Shown here piece by piece: positions 19,437 to 27,993 of a stretch of 42,649 nucleotides of DNA. Origin of the DNA: a virus. A model generated the notes under the pieces. It did not search any database and was not told the origin of the DNA. It worked only from the letters and a program-made list of their open reading frames with translations. The position numbers and the translations under genes are program-made. The stretch covers positions 1 through 42,649 of the IMG/VR virus record IMGVR_UViG_3300042865_000288. One strand, 5' to 3'. Positions within the stretch are counted from its first letter, which is position 1. The number at the start of each line of letters is the position of its first letter.

Positions 19437-20359
19437 TGAGTTGTATTAATAAGGCAGATAAAGCATATAAAGCATTGCAGAGTGTCTACGGAGATGCTCT
19501 TGCAGAAGCTTTTGTCCGGGCTCATCCTTTTAATAAAGGTAAGTCTGAAGATATGACCTTTGACATACCTAGCAAAAAGGAAGTCAAAGACTGGCTTACT
19601 CAACAGAAGTTAAACATTCCAAAGAATGTAAAGAGAGCTATGGAAATTAATCCATATCTATCAGAGAATGCTATCAAAAGTATGCTTAAAGGAGTTATTA
19701 GTAAGCACAAGGATGCTTACTTTATAACAACAGGTTGGATATTTTCTGGATCAACAACACTTGGTCAAGAAGTTTTTGAAACCATCTATAAACCTAACAT
19801 GCAGGTTATGGAAAAACTTCAAGATGAGTACCCAGATATATTCAGACTTAAAGGAACTAAAAATACATATACTACTGTTGTTGAAATAACACCAAGAGTA
19901 AAAGAGGAAACAGCTCCGGAAGAAGAAGACCTTGATGAAGAGATAGTTACTTCTGAAGAACCAGAAATAGCGGAAAGTCTCCGTACATATAGATCAATTG
20001 TAGACATGAATAATGGCCGTAAACCTGTAGAGTTTATGGCAGGTAACTTTAAATGGCAATTAAACAAAAATGGTTTATACAATCTAGTTGACAAGTTTAC
20101 CAATGATGTATATGTAAGAAATATGGATTTAGATACTGGAGAGATGATTCCGGAAATAGATCCTGGAACCCCGGCATCTGAAGAAAAAAGAGATAGAATA
20201 TTTAGATCAGTAATGCAAATGATTAGAGAACAAAAATTAGATGAGTATCTTGCTGTAAAAGGCATTGACACTGCAGATATCTATGAATCTCTAAGAGACG
20301 CAGAGACAGATAGAGATTTAAATAAAGTTATAGAAACATTATTAAAAGCAATATGTTAA
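19436..20359 (+). CDS. Unknown virion-block protein with terminal cysteines
   Basis: This 307-residue protein starts at an ATG whose A is the last base of the polymerase stop codon (TAATG), so translation is probably coupled. No known family is recognised. Residues 1-65 form a small helical domain with the motif DIPSKKEVKDWL (about 43-54), which recurs almost identically in a small minus-strand gene at 23967-24215. A Glu/Asp-rich linker lies at about 157-180, followed by a second helical domain. The only cysteines are Cys3 and the very last residue, Cys307. The last codons overlap the next gene: the TGT of Cys307 lies within the ATGTTAA that starts it. Context between the RNA polymerase and the 1144-aa protein suggests a virion or polymerase-associated role, which is inference. 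Confidence 0.85.
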   Translation: MSCINKADKAYKALQSVYGDALAEAFVRAHPFNKGKSEDMTFDIPSKKEVKDWLTQQKLNIPKNVKRAMEINPYLSENAIKSMLKGVISKHKDAYFITTGWIFSGSTTLGQEVFETIYKPNMQVMEKLQDEYPDIFRLKGTKNTYTTVVEITPRVKEETAPEEEDLDEEIVTSEEPEIAESLRTYRSIVDMNNGRKPVEFMAGNFKWQLNKNGLYNLVDKFTNDVYVRNMDLDTGEMIPEIDPGTPASEEKRDRIFRSVMQMIREQKLDEYLAVKGIDTADIYESLRDAETDRDLNKVIETLLKAIC

Positions 20360-23300
20360 GTTGTCCAAGAAAAACAAGTAGAGAATGGCAAGATGTTCTT
20401 GCAAGAGCTAACGGTAATGAAGATGAGGCAAGAAGAATCTGGATTGAAGAAGAGTTTGAATTCAATCCTGATTTAAATATTGAGGTTAATGATGATAACT
20501 ATGAAGATGAGCGTGAAGGTGAGCCCGGTCAAGAAGAGCTGGAGCCTAATGATGACTTCTCTAAACTAATCCAAAGAATCAAGATCTATATAAATAAGCA
20601 AATTGAGATACTTAATAGTAAGAAGATTGCTAATGTTAAGTACAAGCAAAGTAAATTGAATGAGCTACTTAATGCAGTAGAAACAATGGACGGTGTTGCA
20701 TCTATAAATGTCTTTATAAAAGATGCATATGATAAAGCAAAGCAAGTACAAACCAGATTTGCTAAGCTACTTGTAAATAAAAACAAGATGAGTTCTAAGG
20801 AAATCATGATAGAACTTACCGGTATAAATGACTTTGCAAACAGTTATTCAATATTAGATGAGATAGACTCAGCTGACATCATGAATTACTTTAGCACTAG
20901 TGATACTGAAGAAGGAGCTATTGGACCAATGACTCCTCAAAAAATGCTAGCTGAAGCAATAAAAATCCGTGACAAGGTAAAAAAGAAAGTTGTTACTGAA
21001 GCTATTCCACTCATGGCAGAGTATTTAGTTGAGTATAAATCTACTCTACAAGACAAAACCATTCCTGAAGAAATAGCCAGAATGGAACAACAAATAAAAG
21101 ATATTGAAGCTAATCCTAAAATGTCTGATAAAAGAAAAGAAAAAGAAATTAAAAAACTAGAAGATAGACTGAAGCTGTTTGAAGGATTTGATATTGACCA
21201 AGGATCAATGGAACAAATACTAAAAATGGCTAATAGAGATGAGGGTGTTATTGACTTTCTTATATCTCCACTTATTACATCTTCTGACAGTGCATTAGCT
21301 TTATTTGCTAAGTCAATCAAAAGCCAGTTAGAATTTGCAAGACAAAAAGATATCAAAGTAAGAGACAGATTAGTATCAGCTTTTGAAAAGTATAGAAACA
21401 CTGCTCCTGCTTCTTCTGATAATACTGCAAAATTTAATGAGGGTATTTATGATGAAGTTGAGATACCTGTATATGAAAAAGATGGTACTATTTCCGGAAC
21501 AAGAAAAGAACTACAGTTTGTACAGAAGTTTAACATGGGTGAGTTCAATAAAGCAAAGAAAGAGTTCTTTGATAAGTTAGGACCAATGCCACAAAAAGTA
21601 GGAGAAAAAGCTACTAAAGAAGAAGCAGCTAAAATAAAAGCTTGGTGGGAAGCTAGAAACAAATGGTATGCTGATAATACGCAACCAAGACCAAAAGCTG
21701 AAAGAGATGCTATCATTCTACAGATGCAGAAAGATAGAGACAATAAGCTGATAAGTGAAGATGATTACAATAACTGGCTTAGAAAGAATGTCAGAGAATA
21801 CAAAGGCGCAGTATCTTACTTTGATGATTTAGCAACTCCGTCTAATAAATATAAGAGTGATAAATGGAATGCTATGTATGACTCTAATGATGTTCCTAAG
21901 AATGAGAAAGGTAGATATCATGAAGAGTTACTTAAGATTTATTTTGAAGCCCAAGCTAAACTTCCAGAATCACAACAAAAAGGTTTTAGGCTACCTTCTA
22001 TTTCTAAGTCTGATCTAGAAAGAATAATGCAAAACGGTCTCAAAGATTTTGTTACTACAAATCTTAAAGAAGCTGTTAAAGTACAATCATGGGATACAGA
22101 GTTTGGATTAGGTAGCTTATCTGAAGAAGATGTTAAGTTCCTGCCGATATATTATACACAGCAGATGGATGTTAAGGATGTAACATTAGACTTAGCAATG
22201 TCAGTCCTTGTATTTAGTGCTATGGCTAATAAGTATGAGGCTATGAATAATGTAAATGCCGAGATATCACTTATGAAAACTATTGTTGGGGCCCGTAAAG
22301 TTCCGGAAACAAATAGTAAAGGTCAAGCTGTCTTAGATGCATTTGCAAAAAAGCTTGGTTATGAAGAGTATATCCGTCAGAATGGAGAGAGCTATTCTAA
22401 AAAACACTTAGATGCATTTATTGATATGGTCATCTATGGTGAGATGCAAAAAGCTGAAGAAATCTTTGGTGGTTTATCACTTACTAAGATAACTAATTCA
22501 GCTATGTCATATTCAGCAATTACTACAATTGCGGCTGACTTACTTAAAGGTGTAGCTAATAATCTACAGGGAAATATTCAGGTATTAATTGAGGCAGCTG
22601 GAGGCCAGTTCTTTAACCGTAAAAATTTAAGAAGAGGTAAAGCTTTTCTTGCTAAAAATCTACCAAGTGTATTAGCTGATTTTGGTAAGCCTGCACCCAC
22701 AAGTCTTCTAGGAAAACTAGTAGAGAAGTTTGATCCAATGCAAGGTAACTTCAAAGATAACTATGGTAAAAAGGTGAGTATGAGCAGATTAAATAAGCTT
22801 ATGCGAACTGATACTTTATTCTTTAACCAGCACTTTGGGGAGTATGAGATTCAAGTTTCTACTATGTTAGCCTTATTTGATAATATCAAAGTATTAGATA
22901 AAGCCACAGGAGAGGAAATAACTCTACTTCAAGCTTACAATACTTACGGTGCAGATGAAGCGCACAGCAAAATAAAAATTGCCAAGACCAATAGTAAAGG
23001 TGAAGTAGAAACTGATGATCAAGGTAATACTGTATACATTCCTTTTGGTGAAACTCAGAGACAGGATATACAAGCTAGACTTCACGGTTTGAATAAATAC
23101 ATGCATGGTGTTTATAATGACTTTGATAAAGGTACTTTGCAGAAATATTCTCTTGGTCGCTTAGTATTAATGTATAGAAAACATGTGGTACCTGGATACA
23201 AAAGAAGATTCAAACGCGTATCTATGGATCATGAGATTGGTACACCAACAGAAGGATACTACAGAACTTTTGCAGATACAATGCTCTCTGACATAAAACA

Positions 23301-23787
23301 GTACAAGTTTAATATAATTAAGAACTGGTCAACATACACTCCTTTTCAAAAAGCACAGATAGCAAAAGTACTTACTGAACTTACAATTATTCTTAGCTTA
23401 GCTACATTAGCATTTGTATTAACTAGACTACTAGTTAATCCAGATGATGATGAAAGAGATCCTATCCAAGATAACTTTGGTTACAACTTCCTATTGTATG
23501 AAACACTGAGGATGAGATCTGAAACTGCATCATACATTAATCCTATTGATGCTATCCGGGTTATGAGATCACCATCAGCTATGACTAGTACAATAGATAG
23601 GGTGATTAAATTTATGAATCAAGTAATGCCTTGGAATATTACTGAAGAGTATAAAAGAGAAACAGGAATATGGAATAAAGGAGATAATAAAGCTTGGGCA
23701 GCATTTATAAAACTTATGGGTTTCTCTGGATACAATACAAATCCAGAGCAAGCATGGAAATCATTTGAATCATCATTCTTTAAATAA
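20353..23787 (+). CDS. Giant virion-type protein with C-terminal membrane segment
   Basis: This 1144-residue protein begins MLSCPRKTSREWQDVLARA; the start overlaps the previous gene by seven bases (ATGTTAA). The N-terminal CP...EW...A...W pattern resembles, from memory, N-termini of other large crAss-like virion proteins; residues 4-45 probably form a small targeting or docking module. Residues about 70-300 are long charged helices, probably coiled coil. Residues about 1009-1032 (ELTIILSLATLAFVLTRLLV) form one convincing transmembrane helix, followed by an acidic NPDDDERD segment. Cys4 is its only cysteine. No catalytic motif is visible. It is the last large gene of the plus-strand block, so a packaged cargo or membrane-channel role during DNA entry is plausible but inferred. 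Confidence 0.85.
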   Translation: MLSCPRKTSREWQDVLARANGNEDEARRIWIEEEFEFNPDLNIEVNDDNYEDEREGEPGQEELEPNDDFSKLIQRIKIYINKQIEILNSKKIANVKYKQSKLNELLNAVETMDGVASINVFIKDAYDKAKQVQTRFAKLLVNKNKMSSKEIMIELTGINDFANSYSILDEIDSADIMNYFSTSDTEEGAIGPMTPQKMLAEAIKIRDKVKKKVVTEAIPLMAEYLVEYKSTLQDKTIPEEIARMEQQIKDIEANPKMSDKRKEKEIKKLEDRLKLFEGFDIDQGSMEQILKMANRDEGVIDFLISPLITSSDSALALFAKSIKSQLEFARQKDIKVRDRLVSAFEKYRNTAPASSDNTAKFNEGIYDEVEIPVYEKDGTISGTRKELQFVQKFNMGEFNKAKKEFFDKLGPMPQKVGEKATKEEAAKIKAWWEARNKWYADNTQPRPKAERDAIILQMQKDRDNKLISEDDYNNWLRKNVREYKGAVSYFDDLATPSNKYKSDKWNAMYDSNDVPKNEKGRYHEELLKIYFEAQAKLPESQQKGFRLPSISKSDLERIMQNGLKDFVTTNLKEAVKVQSWDTEFGLGSLSEEDVKFLPIYYTQQMDVKDVTLDLAMSVLVFSAMANKYEAMNNVNAEISLMKTIVGARKVPETNSKGQAVLDAFAKKLGYEEYIRQNGESYSKKHLDAFIDMVIYGEMQKAEEIFGGLSLTKITNSAMSYSAITTIAADLLKGVANNLQGNIQVLIEAAGGQFFNRKNLRRGKAFLAKNLPSVLADFGKPAPTSLLGKLVEKFDPMQGNFKDNYGKKVSMSRLNKLMRTDTLFFNQHFGEYEIQVSTMLALFDNIKVLDKATGEEITLLQAYNTYGADEAHSKIKIAKTNSKGEVETDDQGNTVYIPFGETQRQDIQARLHGLNKYMHGVYNDFDKGTLQKYSLGRLVLMYRKHVVPGYKRRFKRVSMDHEIGTPTEGYYRTFADTMLSDIKQYKFNIIKNWSTYTPFQKAQIAKVLTELTIILSLATLAFVLTRLLVNPDDDERDPIQDNFGYNFLLYETLRMRSETASYINPIDAIRVMRSPSAMTSTIDRVIKFMNQVMPWNITEEYKRETGIWNKGDNKAWAAFIKLMGFSGYNTNPEQAWKSFESSFFK

Positions 23788-23793
23788 ATAACA

Positions 23794-23934
23794 ATGGCAA
23801 AAACAGCAACCTCAACAGTAAAAGCATACGCAAAAGTTAAAGTCTCAAGACCGGGCGTGCATGCTAAATCTAAAAGTTCTAAACTAAAAAGTTCTAAGAA
23901 CTACAAGAAGGTCTATCGTAAGCAAGGTAGGTAA
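23794..23934 (+). CDS. Small very basic conserved phage protein (46 aa)
   Basis: Short ORF starting at ATG 23794, six bases after the preceding stop, ending TAA at 23932-23934. The product is extremely Lys/Arg/Ser-rich, with the motif RPGVHAKSKSSK in the middle and the C-terminus YKKVYRKQGR; it has no Asp or Glu. Tiny proteins with an RPGVHAK core and a Y-R-x-Q-G-R end are, as I recall, widespread in Bacteroidota phages and annotated as hypothetical. The composition fits nucleic-acid binding or a scaffold/DNA-condensing peptide. As last gene of the plus-strand block it is followed at once by the convergent terminator. Confidence 0.8.
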   Translation: MAKTATSTVKAYAKVKVSRPGVHAKSKSSKLKSSKNYKKVYRKQGR

Positions 23935-23935
23935 G

Positions 23936-23964
23936 AAAAAAAAAGGGGAACCCGAAGGCTCCCC
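23936..23964 (-). terminator. Intrinsic terminator at the convergent junction
   Basis: On the minus strand a G/C stem GGGGAGCC / GGTTCCCC (one G-U pair) closes a TTCG tetraloop and is followed by nine T residues. It stands immediately after the last minus-strand gene (stop at 23967). On the plus strand the same hairpin is followed only by AATTATTCTT, so it should work mainly on minus-strand transcripts, while possibly slowing plus-strand ones. Confidence 0.9.
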
Positions 23965-23966
23965 AA

Positions 23967-24215
23967 TTATTCTTCTGTATCTTCACAGCAGTCACATTCT
24001 TCTTCTGTAACTGTTAATCCGTACTCATTATCATACCAGTCCTTAGCTTCTTTCTTGCTAGGAATATCAACATCACCACTAGCCATTGCTTCTGCTCCGG
24101 CTATATAAGCTTCAATCATTGCTTTCCGGAATGCTACGGGATGCATCTGTGTCAACTTTAATAAATTTACTAATGTCTGGTCTGAAATATCCGGGGCCCT
24201 TAAGAATCTTTCCAT
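23967..24215 (-). CDS. Small acidic-tailed protein with DIPSKKExKDW motif
   Basis: Up to 82 residues from ATG at 24215; this start overlaps the MazG-like gene by 104 bases. Internal ATGs at 24146 and 24119 (the latter giving an 8-base ATGATTGA overlap with the MazG stop) are possible true starts. The helical part FRKAMIEAYIAGAEAMASG is followed by DVDIPSKKEAKDWYDNEYGL and an acidic Cys-rich end with four cysteines or neighbours (ECDCCEDTEE). The DIPSKKE-KDW phrase is shared with the N-terminal domain of the 307-aa virion-block protein at 19436-20359. Function unknown; last gene of the minus-strand block, directly before its terminator. Confidence 0.65.
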   Translation of the reverse strand: MERFLRAPDISDQTLVNLLKLTQMHPVAFRKAMIEAYIAGAEAMASGDVDIPSKKEAKDWYDNEYGLTVTEEECDCCEDTEE

Positions 24216-24534
24216 CTTCTCTCAGTACCGGTTTTCCATCTGCACCTAACTTACTCATATTACTTTCTTGTATTTCATCAAATACATCTTGTATAATATG
24301 CTGCATACCATGTTTAAGAATAGTACCGCAGAGAATGTATAACTGATCACCTAGGGCATCAGCAATTTCTACTAATGAATTTGCGTGACAAGCATCTAGA
24401 TACTCATCATTTTCTTCAGCCATAAGTCTGTGTCTTAGTACTGCTTCATCTTTCTCAAGATTCTGTGGCCATTGACCATCTACTTGTTTAAATGCTTTGT
24501 GGAACTCTGCCACAGCTTTTAATTGTTTTTCCAT
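24112..24534 (-). CDS. MazG-like / phosphoribosyl-ATP pyrophosphohydrolase-like protein
   Basis: The 140-residue product matches the all-alpha NTP pyrophosphohydrolase superfamily, close to HisE/PRA-PH-like phage proteins. Seen: an N-terminal helix EFHKAFKQ, an LRHRLMAEENDEYLDA segment carrying the metal-binding Glu cluster, EIADALGDQLYILCGT with the second Glu/Asp set, and the C-terminal SKLGADGKPVLREDGKILKG followed by GPGYFRPDI, which is typical of this subfamily. Family role: hydrolysis of non-canonical or regulatory nucleoside triphosphates to monophosphate and pyrophosphate, which would clean or tune the nucleotide pool during infection. The gene is a separate unit: a terminator lies just upstream (24546-24576), and its 3' end overlaps the small gene 23967-24215. 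Confidence 0.85.
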   Translation of the reverse strand: MEKQLKAVAEFHKAFKQVDGQWPQNLEKDEAVLRHRLMAEENDEYLDACHANSLVEIADALGDQLYILCGTILKHGMQHIIQDVFDEIQESNMSKLGADGKPVLREDGKILKGPGYFRPDISKFIKVDTDASRSIPESND

Positions 24535-24545
24535 AGTGTAAATTT

Positions 24546-24576
24546 AAAAAAAAAGGGGACACATTGCTGTATCCCC
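24546..24576 (-). terminator. Intrinsic terminator after the acidic-tailed DUF932-like gene
   Basis: Minus-strand stem GGGGATACA / TGTGTCCCC (one G-U pair) closing a GCAA tetraloop, followed by nine T residues. It lies between the gene ending at 24612 and the MazG-like start at 24534. Confidence 0.9.
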
Positions 24577-24611
24577 TGGATGATTATTGTTCCTATATTA
24601 ACTATAGGATC

Positions 24612-26003
24612 CTAGAAGAAATCAGGGATATCATCCGCTGATTCTTCAGTCTCATCACTTACATCAAAATCTAAATCAAATGAGTCTACAATAATCTCTT
24701 GTTTTTTTTCTACTGGAATATTATCCAGATTGGCTTCTGCCGGTGTACCTTCAGAAAATTCCATAGCTTCCATCATCTCATAATCTGCTGGTGTTGGTTG
24801 AATACTTGGTACTATAGGTGCTTCAAATGTATTACCTGCAGCATCAGTATATTTCATTACTGCTTCATCTAGTAATCCAGGTGGAAGTAAATCTTCTTCT
24901 ACTGTAATTTCAGGCTCCGGTTTTTCTATTGGAGTTAGTATTGCATCTAACACAGCATCATCATCAGCATCTATATCAAATGGAAGTTCCTCAGCTTCAT
25001 TTACTTCTTCAACTACTTCTTCAGACTGGTGCAAAACCTCTGCACTTTCAACCTCATCTTGCACCACCTCTTCTTCAGTTAACGGATATTGTGTAATTAT
25101 TTCATTAATACAGTCTTTAATTTCTTGTTCTGCAGGATGAATACTAGGTTCTAACACAGAGTCATCTCCTGTAACTTCAGCAATCTGCACTAGCAAGTTA
25201 GTCTGGTTCTCAGGTTGACCATAGTTATTAGCTAATGGATCAACTGGAGTTGCAGCAACAATTGGTGTTTGAACTGGAGCAGCCGGCTTATTAAAGTTAC
25301 CAATAGTGCTAATAAAATAATGAAGAATTCTCTGATCTTCCATCCAAGTCTTTGGATGTGATAGCTGCAAAGCAATAGTCACATAGTTATAGAAAGCCCA
25401 TAAACTACTACTATCTGCAAATACATGTGTAGGTTTCTTCATTTGATCTCTGACCATGCTAGCTTGTTCTGTAGTCAAAATACCATATTCAGCAAATAAA
25501 ACTCCAAGGAGCTGGGCCTGTTTTCTAGTATTAAGAGTTACTCCTTCCATAGTAGCTTTATCTAGACAAAGCTGATCATAATACATATTAGCATTACTGA
25601 TATACTTGTCTATTGTATCTTTTGTCTCAGTGTCTGCAGTTCCCATATGTTTTCTAACCCAGCTACCTACTTCACCGGAAATCATTACTGATCCAGTATC
25701 ATTAATATAGGCACCAACAACACACTTAAATTTTACTTGCTTATTATAACTGTTTGTCCAAGCAAACATCATAGACAACTCAGGATCACTATTATAGTGT
25801 AGTTTATAAATACCTTGAGCTATTTGTCCGTCAGCAGTACATCTGTACTCCTCATCTACAATCCCAAACCCAGCATTAGCTAGGGCTTGATATGCATAAT
25901 CAATTACAAACTGATGGCTAATTACAGTATAAGTAGCCGCGTGGTTTGGTAAAGGCACACTAATTAAATGTGCCTTTGTACATTCTGAAATCTTTTTTGG
26001 CAT
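24612..26003 (-). CDS. DUF932-like N-terminal domain protein with long acidic tail
   Basis: This 463-residue protein has two parts. Residues 1-245 form a globular domain with phrases such as FAWTNSYNKQVKFKCVVGAY and VMISGEVGSWVRKHMG that resemble phage/plasmid DUF932-type proteins of unknown function; this match is from memory and tentative. Residues about 250-463 are Glu/Asp/Pro-rich and probably disordered, with many EE and DD runs, ending SADDIPDFF, which looks like the acidic tip of bacterial SSB proteins (DDDIPF). It starts two bases after the DNA polymerase stop, suggesting co-transcription and perhaps a replication role. It ends in TAG, followed by a strong terminator, so TAG is used as a stop here. 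Confidence 0.7.
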   Translation of the reverse strand: MPKKISECTKAHLISVPLPNHAATYTVISHQFVIDYAYQALANAGFGIVDEEYRCTADGQIAQGIYKLHYNSDPELSMMFAWTNSYNKQVKFKCVVGAYINDTGSVMISGEVGSWVRKHMGTADTETKDTIDKYISNANMYYDQLCLDKATMEGVTLNTRKQAQLLGVLFAEYGILTTEQASMVRDQMKKPTHVFADSSSLWAFYNYVTIALQLSHPKTWMEDQRILHYFISTIGNFNKPAAPVQTPIVAATPVDPLANNYGQPENQTNLLVQIAEVTGDDSVLEPSIHPAEQEIKDCINEIITQYPLTEEEVVQDEVESAEVLHQSEEVVEEVNEAEELPFDIDADDDAVLDAILTPIEKPEPEITVEEDLLPPGLLDEAVMKYTDAAGNTFEAPIVPSIQPTPADYEMMEAMEFSEGTPAEANLDNIPVEKKQEIIVDSFDLDFDVSDETEESADDIPDFF

Positions 26004-26005
26004 AA

Positions 26006-27904
26006 TTAAAATAAACTTAATTGATTTGTACTAGGATCAAGAGACTCTATCTCTTTCCTAATTTTGTTTAGATAATAATCATAGTTAATATCATATTCAG
26101 AAATATCTTTCTCTTGGTGATCAATATAAACAGTTTGTAGCCATTTGCCGGCTTCTACCTGTATATCTCTACCATCTGAGTTATTTCTCTTTATAATCTT
26201 ACTACCGGTATTAGACATATAATACCTTAGTGTATGTTGCAGTGGTTTCTCTATGTATTCACCATTTACTATTGCATGTTCTTCAAATCTCCAATCACCT
26301 TTAATTTTAACACCTCCACAAAAATCAAAAATGTTTAAATTATCAGCTATAAACTTTTCAGGTTTAACACCCTCTACAAAGTAGGCATGTAAGGCTTTTG
26401 GGATAATTAAGAAACTTTTATTTTTATGAAGAGCAAGATTATCATATTCAAATCTACCTTTACATTTAGACTTACTATCTTCAGTTACAGCAATATAATT
26501 ATTGACATCACCTAGTACAATCTTAGAATAGGTGTCATGCTCAAGTTGCAGATTTGTGATTTGCTCCCACCTTGCACAGATCTCCATATATTTGTCAACA
26601 TACTCTCTAGGAATCATTGTCTCAAGACCATCTGTATTCTGCATGAGGGGAACTGCATTAGGTATCTCCTCACAAATCATTTCATACAGCATGCTGAGAC
26701 TTAACTGACCATTTATAGTAATCCTCATGGTAAACTCTGGATCATATAGAAAACTATTTTCATCATTGCTGAGTCCATAAGTTGAATTAAGAATAATCTT
26801 ATACACATAGTTCTTGGGATCTTTCTTTGGAATCTTTTTTCTCTCTTCAAAAAACCATTCATATAGAGCACAGAATTCTTCTTGTGGTAAATGTCCCGGA
26901 GCCCATTTATTTCTAATAGCTAAATTAGGATAGAAACTAGTAACATCACTAGTCATAATTACCATATCATCAGTAGCATTATAAACTTTACTTGCACGGG
27001 CACCATGAATACCACCTAGACCATAATCTGTTTTCACTCCTTTATATTGAACAGAATACTTAAAGCCTCCTTTAGTTTCACCCGGATAGATAACAACCTC
27101 TCTAAACTTTTTCAATAAGTGCTGAAATGTAGCTGTCTTAAATTCAATATAAGGCAGTATGATATTATCAACTGTAATTTTAGGTCTATGAGTTCTCATC
27201 TGTCTGAGATCATACTTCTTAATTCCAGTCTGCATACTGAGAAAGTGCAGGAATAATTCTTTGGATATTCTTGGTTCAGAAGCAGAGAATAAATCTATAT
27301 TGTATTCATCAGTCAAAGCCTTTCTTAGATTAATCTGCTCTTTACTTAGAATCATAATCTGTTTAGTTGACCTAACATCATTGATACAATAGTTGATTAT
27401 TTCCGGAATTTGATCTGCAGTAACTTCAGTAGTGTGATGAATAGGCATATCAATTATGTTCTTCCAATCCATACTAAACTGAATCCACTTTAGACTAGAT
27501 CTCTTTGCTGGATTATCCCAGTGATTAAGCTTAAATACATCTACTTGTCTTATACTTAAATCTTTTGAACTGAACTCAGAAAACTCTCCATTGTTTTGTC
27601 TTTGAATAATATCTTGAGCTTTTTCATACATAAACCGGGCAACTTCATCTCCCGTCATATCAAGAAGATCATTACCATTGTTTATAAAATGCTGTGTGAT
27701 TTGACTGTCAAAAGATAAACCGTTAAAACTTACATGCCACTCTTCATGTTTAACATTTCTTAGAAGAAAAGTTAGAAAAGGAACAAGATCATTTTGTGAT
27801 TCATGAATAATAAATATTTTTCTCTCTTCAGATTTAATATCCTCAAAGACACCAATGAAACAATTACTAAGAGTTTCATAGTCCATTACCCAATGTGTTC
27901 TCAT
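26006..27904 (-). CDS. Family B DNA polymerase
   Basis: Replicative DNA polymerase of 632 residues with 3'-5' exonuclease and polymerase domains. Exonuclease motifs: DYETL (Asp8, Glu10), FNGLSFDSQ (Asn61, Asp66) and YCIND (Tyr172, Asp176). A YGLGGIHGA motif (about 294-302) links the domains. Polymerase motif A is SDVTSFYPN (Asp320), motif B KIILNSTYG (Lys369, Asn373, Tyr376, Gly377), and motif C is QNTDGLE (Thr424-Asp425-Gly426), a variant of the usual DTD reported in compact phage-type PolB enzymes. The protein is shorter than cellular PolB but its active-site set looks complete. The start ATG is about 40 bases after a terminator that ends the previous transcript, so a promoter of its own or readthrough is needed; I see no host-type promoter in that gap. 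Confidence 0.95.
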   Translation of the reverse strand: MRTHWVMDYETLSNCFIGVFEDIKSEERKIFIIHESQNDLVPFLTFLLRNVKHEEWHVSFNGLSFDSQITQHFINNGNDLLDMTGDEVARFMYEKAQDIIQRQNNGEFSEFSSKDLSIRQVDVFKLNHWDNPAKRSSLKWIQFSMDWKNIIDMPIHHTTEVTADQIPEIINYCINDVRSTKQIMILSKEQINLRKALTDEYNIDLFSASEPRISKELFLHFLSMQTGIKKYDLRQMRTHRPKITVDNIILPYIEFKTATFQHLLKKFREVVIYPGETKGGFKYSVQYKGVKTDYGLGGIHGARASKVYNATDDMVIMTSDVTSFYPNLAIRNKWAPGHLPQEEFCALYEWFFEERKKIPKKDPKNYVYKIILNSTYGLSNDENSFLYDPEFTMRITINGQLSLSMLYEMICEEIPNAVPLMQNTDGLETMIPREYVDKYMEICARWEQITNLQLEHDTYSKIVLGDVNNYIAVTEDSKSKCKGRFEYDNLALHKNKSFLIIPKALHAYFVEGVKPEKFIADNLNIFDFCGGVKIKGDWRFEEHAIVNGEYIEKPLQHTLRYYMSNTGSKIIKRNNSDGRDIQVEAGKWLQTVYIDHQEKDISEYDINYDYYLNKIRKEIESLDPSTNQLSLF

Positions 27905-27942
27905 AGGCTAGTTCAGTTAAGCTGTTCCCCCATTTAAGTTAA

Positions 27943-27972
27943 TAAAAAAGGGAGGCCGGATAAAAGCCCCCC
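27943..27972 (-). terminator. Intrinsic terminator after the 132-aa gene
   Basis: Minus-strand stem GGGGGGC / GCCTCCC (one G-U pair) with a nine-base loop and six following T residues. It separates the promoter-driven gene 27994-28392 from the DNA polymerase gene. Confidence 0.85.
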
Positions 27973-27993
27973 TTATAATTAATACTACAACTA

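Noticed and set aside
19819-20271. 150-residue minus-strand ORF, Ser-rich
   Set aside because: Fully antisense to the 307-aa gene; composition is typical of a reverse-frame shadow of Glu/Asp-rich coding sequence.
24612-24614. Possible recoding of TAG as glutamine, as in some crAss-like phages
   Set aside because: The gene ending here stops at TAG and readthrough would run straight into the terminator hairpin; no gene needs TAG as a sense codon.
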